NCBI GenBank assembly: GCA_963772815.1
Contig: CAVYYV010000005.1
Coordinates: 583,909 to 647,908 of the forward strand
Reading direction: 5' to 3'
DNA from: DATFFO01 sp963772815
Lineage (GTDB): Bacteria > Actinomycetota > Acidimicrobiia > Spongiisociales > ZC4RG35
Length of the DNA stretch: 64,000 nucleotides
The first letter of the stretch is position 1, and each line of letters starts with the position of its first letter. The translations under genes were made by a program, and so were the position numbers. Positions 57,767-64,000 of the stretch are shown piece after piece. The notes beneath the pieces were generated by a model. The model was not told the origin of the DNA, searched no databases, and was given only the letters and a program-made list of their open reading frames with translations.

Positions 57767-59181
57767 GCTATCGGACGTGCCTGCCGGCCATATCCAGGCT
57801 CACCGACTACGACGCCGTCTTTGGCGACGATGCGGCCCCGGAGGATCGTGCACTCGAGATATCCCGTCACCGTTTGCCCGGTATAGGGGTTGTATCCCGC
57901 CTTGCTGTAGATGGGGTCGTCTCCCAGCGTGACCTCTCGGTCATAGTCGACGACCACTAGATCGGCGTCTGCGCCAGCCTCGATGGTGCCTTTCCGCGGA
58001 TATAGGCCGAAGCGTTTCGCCGGGTTGTGAGAGGTGATCCTGACCACGTCGTCGAGACTGATCAGACCGCGATGAGACGCATCGAGCAGCTTGGTCACGT
58101 AGTGCTGCAGCTGTGGAGTTCCGGTTGGGGTCGCCCACATGTTCTCCCATCCGCCACCCTTTTCCTCCAATGTGTGCGGCGCATGATCCGTGCCTAAGAC
58201 ATCGATCGTCCCGTCGGCGACGCCTTGCCACAATGCCGCTCGCCATTCCTCCTTCAGGCATCGTCCCAACGCGAGCGGGCCGATTTCTGCGATCTCGTCC
58301 CAATCGGACAGGAACAGGGCAAAGGCGTTGACCTCCGCTGTTATGTCCTGACCGTCGGCTTTGGCTCGTCGGATCAGCTCGACTGACCGGTCGGACATCA
58401 TATGAAGTACATGAAGCTTGCCGCCGGTTCCTCGTTGGATCTCGATGAGGGTACCGACCGCCGAATTCCACACCGCACCGTCGAGCATCCACTCGGCTTT
58501 GGCGTACGGTTCGGGCCCCATCAGGTTCTGGTCCCAGTGGCGGTGCTCGATCATTTCCAACAGAGCTTGGTCGTTGGGATGAACCATGAGCGGGCGTCCC
58601 GTCTCGGCGGTTGCCTCGAGAATCCGGGCAATGTCGGCGTGGTCATGGATGCCGAGACCAGGCATGTGGGGGTAGGACCTTTTCCGTCCACAACCATGAA
58701 GAGCTTGAATCCCAGGCAGCCCAAAGCGGCCAGCTCGGGGACCTCGTCAAGATTGGTCGGCGAGGGATTGTGGTTGAAGTCCACGAAGGCTCTGGTCGAG
58801 TAGCTGTCCACTACGGACCGAAACAGCGAAGCGGTCGTGGTTGGCGGGTCGACATTCGGCATTCCGACGGTGACGGTGACTCCCCCGGCTGCTGCCGCCT
58901 TTGATGCAGAGCCTATGTCCTCCTTGTGAGTGAAACCGGGATCCCGATGATGTGAGTGCGTGTCGATAGCCCCGGGGATAACGAGTTTGCCGGCGGCGTC
59001 GATGGTTTCTCGGGATTCAATCGACCCGAGTGAACCGAGTCGTCAGTGTCGATGACGGCGGATATGGTCTCACCGGAGATCAATACATCCGCCCGGTCAA
59101 TGAAACCCGCCGGAGTCCAACTCGCCCCCCTCTCACCACCATGTCGTATGGTCCTTGACCGACTGTTCCTTCATTCACCAT
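57763..59181 (-). pseudogene. dihydroorotase/hydantoinase-like amidohydrolase, frameshifted
   Basis: The protein can be followed across at least three frames. MVNEGTVGQGPYDMVVRGGR starts at ATG 59181. AGKLVIPGAIDTHSHHRDPG carries the metal-binding HxH and RDPG. AAAAGGVTVTVGMPNVDPPT and GCLGFKLFMVVDGK follow, then after a shift near 58690 an uninterrupted 300-residue C-terminal part (IHDHADIARILEATAE, VLGTDHAPHTLEEKGGGWEN). DTHSHHRDPG plus GTDHAPH mark cyclic amidohydrolases of the dihydroorotase/allantoinase type, which hydrolyse cyclic ureides. Stop overlaps the SDR start. As written it cannot make a full protein; sequencing error is an alternative. Confidence 0.75.
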
Positions 59182-59985
59182 GCTGTCCAACCTCCGTCGA
59201 TTGTGTAGAGCTGTCCCGTCACGAAAGACGATGCGTCACTCGCCAGGAAGAGGGCGAGTCCTGCGATCTCAGATTTGTCTCCGGGCCGCCTGAAGGGTTG
59301 CCCCTTCGGTGATTTGTCGCATTAGTTCGATTTCCGCAGCCGGCTCAGACCAGTTGCCCACCGCCGAGCCCAGGTCTGTTCCCATCAGCCAGCCTACACC
59401 GATGCGTTTGCTCGAAGACCCTTTGCGCCCTAATCCGCAGCTGTCTGGCGGGTTAGTCCAATCATTCCCGCCTTTGACGCGGCGTAGGAGGCCCTGCGAC
59501 AGCAGCCGAGGGTTCAGGGCGATCCGAGCCGACCATGGAGCTGATGTTGATGATCGAGGGTCCGGCAGTTCCGAGCATGTGCGGGACGAAGGCTCTGGTG
59601 CAGAGGAATGCGCTGCGCAGGTTGACTTGCCAGGACCCGATCCCACTCTGCGACAGGAATCTCGTGCACCTTCCGTGAGACCGTCGAAACCCCGGCGTTA
59701 TTGATCAGGATGTCGAGCCCTGATGGCTCAGCTTCGCCTCTAGAGCCGATACCTCCGCTTCGTCAGACACATCGCACGCATGAGGGTCAAAGCCCCCCAC
59801 CTCCGACGATCATCCGCGCAGTTCCTCGGCGCGGCTTTCGTCACATCTATGGAGAGAACACTACACCCCGCACCTGACAGGCATTGGGCCATAACACGTC
59901 CCAGACCACTGCCTGCACCGGTAACCAGGGCTGTCCGCCCCGTCAGGTCGAAGAGCGATGCCGGTCTGGCGAGATCGCCGGTAGA
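59175..59985 (-). pseudogene. SDR oxidoreductase, heavily frameshifted
   Basis: SDR pieces occur in order in several frames: FDLTGRTALVTGAGSGLGRV (about 59960), LDILINNAGVSTVSRKVHE (about 59700), a Ser segment near SIINISSMV (about 59560), YxxxK-like ASKAGMIGLTRQTAADWA (about 59460) and an intact C-terminus GLALFLASDASSFVTGQL through TIDGGWTAW with TGA at 59175-59177. The stop overlaps the amidohydrolase start. At least three single-base shifts are needed. Confidence 0.65.
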
Positions 59986-59986
59986 G

Positions 59987-60375
59987 CTAATCAAGGCCGG
60001 CGGTCGCGGTCGCCTCGAGCTCAATCATCTGACGCGATCAAGAGGCGGGGACCTCCACCAGGGTCGATGCCGGCCATCATCGCCCCAACGTCGGCGCCAG
60101 ATCGGCTCGAGAAGGTTCCAGCACTCGATGTCGGTGACATAGGTCCGGATCGAGACCACGTCGTCCAGCGAACGGCCCGCAGCGGAAAGGATTGTTCGCA
60201 GATTGTCGAATATCTGGTTCATCTGAGCCGTAGGATCTCCGACTCCAACGATCGTGCCGTCGAGCGTTCGTGAGGTCAGACCAGACAGGAAGAGCAGCTG
60301 ATCGGTCTTGATGATCTGCGAGAACCCGTCGATCGGGACGTGATATTCGTCGGAGTTAATCGGGAAGCGGCTCAA
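59987..60375 (-). pseudogene. RidA/YjgF-family protein, frameshifted near the C-terminus
   Basis: From TTG 60375, a RidA-like chain runs NSDEYHVPIDGFSQIIKTDQ, LLFLSGLTSRTLDGTIVGVG, DPTAQMNQIFDNLRTIL and LDDVVSIRTYVTDIE. After a shift near 60075 it ends in ASTLVEVP and MIELEATATAGLD with TAG at 59987. RidA proteins hydrolyse reactive imines/enamines, and related members assist pyrimidine catabolism. Position in an operon with a cyclic amidohydrolase fits a ureide or pyrimidine route. Confidence 0.7.
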
Positions 60376-60386
60376 TTTGGTGCTCG

Positions 60387-60416
60387 GGTGGTGGTGGCCT
60401 GCTCGCCACCACCACC
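60387..60416. promoter_or_regulatory. perfect 12-bp hairpin between binding-protein and RidA genes
   Basis: GGTGGTGGTGGC, a 6-base loop, then GCCACCACCACC. It lies 11 bases after the stop of the binding-protein gene. There is no T-run, so rather than a terminator it may stabilise the upstream mRNA, as known for hairpins after binding-protein genes. Confidence 0.55.
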
Positions 60417-60427
60417 TCAATTGGGAG

Positions 60428-61540
60428 TCAGGGCAGGAACTGGTTCGTGTAATACGCCGCTCGGGGGCTGCGGATTCTCCAAGCCTCCGTACTGTAGGTA
60501 CGAGATCAATCATCGACTGCCACAGGCCATCGTCCGTCGGGCCGAGCACTGTCCCTGTGTCAGCCTCCGACAGGATTCATCTTGTCGCACTCTAAGGGAA
60601 GGTTCTGTTCGGTGAAGGTGAGGTCTGCTTCGCTCAGATCCGGAAACTTGGACTTGTAGAGGTCGATGCCGATCTGGGGATCAGCGCAAACCTCTTTCCA
60701 TCCTTTCATGGTCGCTGCGACAAAGCCGCGGACCATGTCCGGATTATCAGCAATGGTCGAATCGTTGACCACAATGCCGTGGCCCATGACCTGAATCCCG
60801 AAGTCAACCACGGAACTGCGTCTGCGATGTCAGGATTGTTGAGTTGGGCAATCAGCGTGTCCTCTCCAACCACCCCGGCCATGCAGTCGGTCTCGTGGGC
60901 GGCGAACAGCGAGATCTTGTTCGAGAAGTCGGCATTCGTCACTGAGATCTTTGAGGCATCCACGTTGTTAGCTGCCAGATAGGCGGGCCAGATCTGAGCG
61001 GTGGACTCGACCGGTATCAGGACGACGCTGTGACCTTCGAGATCTTTGGGTTCGGTGAAGCCGACGTCTTTGAAGCAAGCGGTTCCAAAGCCAGCGGACC
61101 TCCAGATAACGAGAACGTTGGCTGACTGGCACCTCTTGTGATTTCTGGAGCATGGTGGTTCCTGTGTCAGCGAAACCGAACGTCGCATCGCCGGTTCCGA
61201 CCAGAGTGACCGTCGTCCCGGAGCCCTCACCCTCCAGGATTTCGAGATCGATACCTTCATCGGCGTAGTAGCCCTGTTGTTGGGCGTATACGAAGGGCAT
61301 GTGATAGACGAGGTATGACCAGTCCAGCCTCAGCGTGGCCTTGGTCAGCTCTTTGGGGAGCTTCGGTAGCGGGAGGCGTGTCGTGGTCGTGGCTTGAGCA
61401 GTGGTGGTGGTCTGCGGTGGGGTGGTCGTTGACGTTTCGCCGGCCGGTGTCGTGCTGGCGCCGTTGCTGCCTCCACACGCAGCGAGCAACATCGACAGGG
61501 CAAGAATCGGGGCGACGATGGGGATAACGACGTTTCAAGG
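60428..61540 (-). pseudogene. NMT1/THI5-like ABC substrate-binding lipoprotein, frameshifted
   Basis: Fragments in order: signal PIVAPILALSMLLAACGG (lipobox LAAC), Thr-rich linker, TKATLRLDWSYLVYHMPFVY, GYYADEGIDLEILEGEGSG, DATFGFADTGTTML, FGTACFKDVGFTEPKDLEGH, YLAANNVDASKISVTNADFS, ETDCMAGVVGEDTLI, IQVMGHGIVVNDSTIADNPD, LTFTEQNLPLEC and a C-terminus AAYYTNQFLP with TGA near 60428. This is the NMT1/THI5 family that binds pyrimidine precursors, riboflavin, nitrate, sulfonates or related ligands. At least four frameshifts are needed. Confidence 0.75.
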
Positions 61541-61662
61541 GTCAAGGCCTCCATTTGTCGAACTGGCACGTCCAAGGTGCCGGCTGATGGTAGACCCGAA
61601 GCGGCGCTCGATGTTGCTAATTCTCGATTTTTCTTGAATCCAGCTCGATGCGGGCTGGGACG

Positions 61663-62338
61663 TCAGAAGGAACCGAGGTTGAACCGAACCGCTTTGGCGA
61701 CGTCCTTGCCCTCGTTTCGAAGACGATGCAGTTCGGTGGATGGGTAACCGATCAGGTCTCCCTCCCGTAGCACGTGGGTGACACCGTCGACGTCAACGGT
61801 CAACTCTCCTTCGAGCATCAACCCGTACTCGAATCCCGCGGCGACGGGCGGGCTGTGGTTCTCGCTCACCGCCCGGCTCCCATTCGTTGACGGAAATAAT
61901 CCCCGATACGTCGCAACCGATCGATCTTGGCGGTTCGACGAGAAACTCCCGGCCAGGGCACCACAAGGGACTGGTCCTCCGCCCGGACGACGCGATCGTC
62001 GGGCATCTGGTCGATCTCGATAAAGAGCTCACCGATGGGCACTTTCAGCGCAGAAGCGAGAACGACCAACGAGCCGATCGAGGGGCTGGTCCGACCCCGC
62101 TCCACAAGGCTGATCATCGACGTGCTCAAACCCGTCCGTTCGCTGAGTTCCTGAAGTGTCATCTTGGCTCTCGGTGTCGCAGGTGGCGAATTCGGCGACC
62201 GACCGTAGAAGTGAAAGGTCCCGGATGTCCTCGTTGGGCTCCGTCTTCCCGCCTGGACAATTCCTCCGCAGAGAGGTCAGGCTTGCCAGTTGGGCCGTCC
62301 GGTTCGGGAGTGATGGCGACGTTCGTTTGATCTTCCAT
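61663..62338 (-). pseudogene. XRE-cupin transcriptional regulator, frameshifted
   Basis: From ATG 62338 (MEDQTNVAITPEPDG), a shift near 62165 leads to MTLQELSERTGLSTSMISLV and ERGRTSPSIGSLVVLASALK (helix-turn-helix). A second shift near 61900 leads to the cupin domain (GFEYGLMLEGELTVDVDG, HVLREGDLIGYPSTELHRL). The XRE-cupin architecture is common for local regulators of amine, ureide or amino-acid catabolism. It probably regulates the operon it sits in. Confidence 0.75.
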
Positions 62339-62365
62339 GCGCGGCCTCGATGATAACTAGGCAGA

Positions 62366-63199
62366 TCAGGTCGGCGTGGCAAGGGTCCGCTCACCTGGCT
62401 CGCCGGCCCGCGGCTCACGTGCCAAGGGACTGCGGTGCTTGGTGGCTTCGACGAGTAGGAACAGCACAATCCCTACCGTGGCGATGACGATGACGGTGCC
62501 GATCACGTAGGCCGTGTTCAGACGGCCCTGGGCGAGACGCACCACATATCCCAGCCCGTCATTAGATGCGAGCATCTCGGCGAACACGGCACCAATTGTC
62601 GCCAGGGTGATTCCCACTTTCAGGCCGGCGAACACCGACGGCAGTGCATAGATGAACCTGACCTTGCGAAAGATGGCCCATGTTTCTCCACCCATTGATC
62701 GGGCGAGGTCGATCATCTCGGTTGGCACGGACTGGAGTCCGACTGCCGTGTCGATGACGACTGGGAAGAAGGAGATGAAGAATGCGATCAGAATTTTGGT
62801 TTCGACACCAGTTCCCACCCAGATCAGAATCAGCGGCAGAATCGCCACCTTCGGCACGGTTTGAGAGATCACCAGCAGCGGATAGATCATCTTCTCGAGC
62901 GTTCTGTTGGACACGATGGCCACGGCCAGTGGGATCCCGACCACGATCGCAAGCAAATAGCCGCCCAGGATTCCCTTCAGCGTCGGCCACAGGTTGTCTA
63001 TGAGGACTGACCGATTCTGGACAATCCTGCTGAAAGCCTCACCGGGTCTGGGCAGAATGAACGCCGGCATGTCCAGCAGGACAGCGGCCAGGTGCCAAAG
63101 GACGATTAGTCCAGCGATGGTCACGATCGGGTAAACCGTCGAGTCGATCCTCCGCCATATTGATCTTGTCAGGCTGGGCCTGCCGTCAGGAGACGTCAT
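62366..63199 (-). CDS. ABC transporter permease, SsuC/TauC/ThiX type
   Basis: 277 residues from ATG 63199, intact, with six membrane helices. The EAA loop is MIDLARSMGGETWAIFRKVR; other family stretches are LPRPGEAFSRIV, LWPTLKGILGGYLLAIVVG, ISQTVPKVAILPLILIWVG and GLKVGITLATIGAVFAEML. It works with the neighbouring NMT1-like binding protein and ATPase. The start overlaps the end of the ATPase gene by about 14 bases. Confidence 0.9.
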   Translation of the reverse strand: MTSPDGRPSLTRSIWRRIDSTVYPIVTIAGLIVLWHLAAVLLDMPAFILPRPGEAFSRIVQNRSVLIDNLWPTLKGILGGYLLAIVVGIPLAVAIVSNRTLEKMIYPLLVISQTVPKVAILPLILIWVGTGVETKILIAFFISFFPVVIDTAVGLQSVPTEMIDLARSMGGETWAIFRKVRFIYALPSVFAGLKVGITLATIGAVFAEMLASNDGLGYVVRLAQGRLNTAYVIGTVIVIATVGIVLFLLVEATKHRSPLAREPRAGEPGERTLATPT

Positions 63200-63976
63200 G
63201 AATGACACCCATATCTTTAAACGCTCCCCGGATCTCTGTACGAGTGCGTTGAATTCGCTCCCGGTCGTGGCTTCAAGCGACCACGGTGAGCGAGTTTTAC
63301 CTCGACCACCTTAAGATTTCCCAGGGCGTGGGGTCATGATGAAGACACGGTCCGACAGGAAGACTGCTTCCGGGATGGAGTGTGTAATGAACAGAACGGT
63401 CTTGGAGCTGGCGCTCCAATCTCTTCGAGGTCGACCATCATTTGCTCACGGGTTAGAGCATCGAGAGCTCCGAAGGGCTCGTCCATCAAGAGGACGGGCG
63501 GATCGTGCACCAGCGCCCTGCAGATCGACACCCTTTGCCTCATACCTCCGGATAGCTCATAGGGGTGCTTGGTTTCAAACCCTTCGAGACCAACTTGGTG
63601 CAGCAGGTCCAGCGCTCTCTGTCGGTAGGACTCGGGTTTGAGCTTGCGGAATTCGATCTGGAGGAGGATGTTGTCGAGGTTGGTGCGCCAATCCAGCAGG
63701 ACATCTCGCTCGAACACCACTCCGACGTCTGTAACGGGACCAAGCATGGCCGATATTGACCGTGCTCGATCCGCCCGACGGATCCGGAGCCCTGCCACCA
63801 GCATGAGGAGGTGCTTTTTCCGCGACCCGAATGACCCAGAACGGACACGAACTCGCCTGGCTTGATTTGAAGACCGACGCCCCGCAGCGCTGTCAGGGGC
63901 CCGTCGGAGGTCGGATACACCATGGCGAGATCCTGATCGAGATCGCTCCACCCGTGATTTCGGCCGCGACAGCCAC
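63186..63976 (-). pseudogene. ABC transporter ATPase (SsuB/TauB type), frameshifted
   Basis: I infer GTG 63976 as start (AGAGG 7 bases upstream). Fragments in order: AMVYPTSDGPLTALRGVGLQ, PGEFVSVLGHSGRGKST (Walker A), then shifted LLMLVAGLRI, VTDVGVVFERDVLLDWRTN, LSGGMRQRVSICRALVHDP (signature), LLMDEPFGALDALTREQ (Walker B), then shifted VLFITHSIPEAVFLSDRVF (H-loop) and a C-terminus EFNALVQRSGE ending at TGA 63186-63188. At least four shifts. Typical nitrate/sulfonate/pyrimidine-type ATPase with its layout intact. Confidence 0.75.
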
Positions 63977-64000
63977 GAAATGACCTCTTGCTGGACGGCG

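Overview
The window reads as a high-GC Actinomycetota chromosome, probably of the Acidimicrobiia type. The evidence is the conserved cell-wall/Ser-Thr kinase block fhaA-fhaB-pstP-rodA-pbpA-pknB next to trpG and crgA, the many GTG/TTG starts in overlapping (ATGA, GTGA, TTGA) operons, and lipoproteins with Thr-rich linkers. The lineage below phylum is inference.

Layout. (1) Bases 3-578 hold the 3' end of a tryptophanase-family gene. (2) About 680-11892 is an integrated mobilizable element inserted in a tRNA-Leu(CAG) gene. It has a displaced tRNA 3' half at the left end, an intact tRNA at the right end, matching integrase arm-type repeats inside both ends, a tyrosine integrase, an excisionase-like protein, an XRE regulator, a MobF relaxase-helicase and a DUF433/DUF5615 toxin-antitoxin pair. 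Its cargo is an unusual five-gene operon: a secreted Tyr-rich peptide with one Cys near each end, a lipoprotein, a membrane-fusion protein with a peptidoglycan-binding domain, an ABC ATPase and an FtsX/MacB-type permease. This cargo is the best candidate here for an undescribed system. (3) 11992-19409 is the conserved growth/division block. (4) 19531-21570 holds a small zinc-ribbon membrane protein, a thiolase, a small unknown gene and tRNA-Ile.

(5) 21921-54602 is a large aromatic-catabolism island: an aldehyde dehydrogenase, two LigM-type tetrahydrofolate-dependent O-demethylases, benzoate-CoA ligase with BoxB and BoxC, the pobA-pcaCHGBD operon, pcaIJ with a PcaR-type IclR regulator, a flavin monooxygenase beside a tandem-OsmC protein, an extradiol dioxygenase, a coniferyl-alcohol-dehydrogenase-like SDR and a complete branched-chain-type ABC importer. 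Together they suggest uptake of lignin-type methoxylated aromatics, demethylation, ring hydroxylation and beta-ketoadipate cleavage, with a parallel epoxide (box) route for benzoate. A short shared motif lies upstream of several of these transcription units, and a family of paired TGTGAAC hairpins appears at two intergenic sites.

(6) 54599-64000 differs in quality. It has a decayed alpha/beta hydrolase, an IS110-family transposase, and an eight-gene operon (ABC importer, XRE-cupin regulator, RidA, dihydroorotase/hydantoinase-like amidohydrolase, two SDRs) in which six genes carry single-base frameshifts although their overlapping layout is preserved. This is either recent decay or poor sequence quality.
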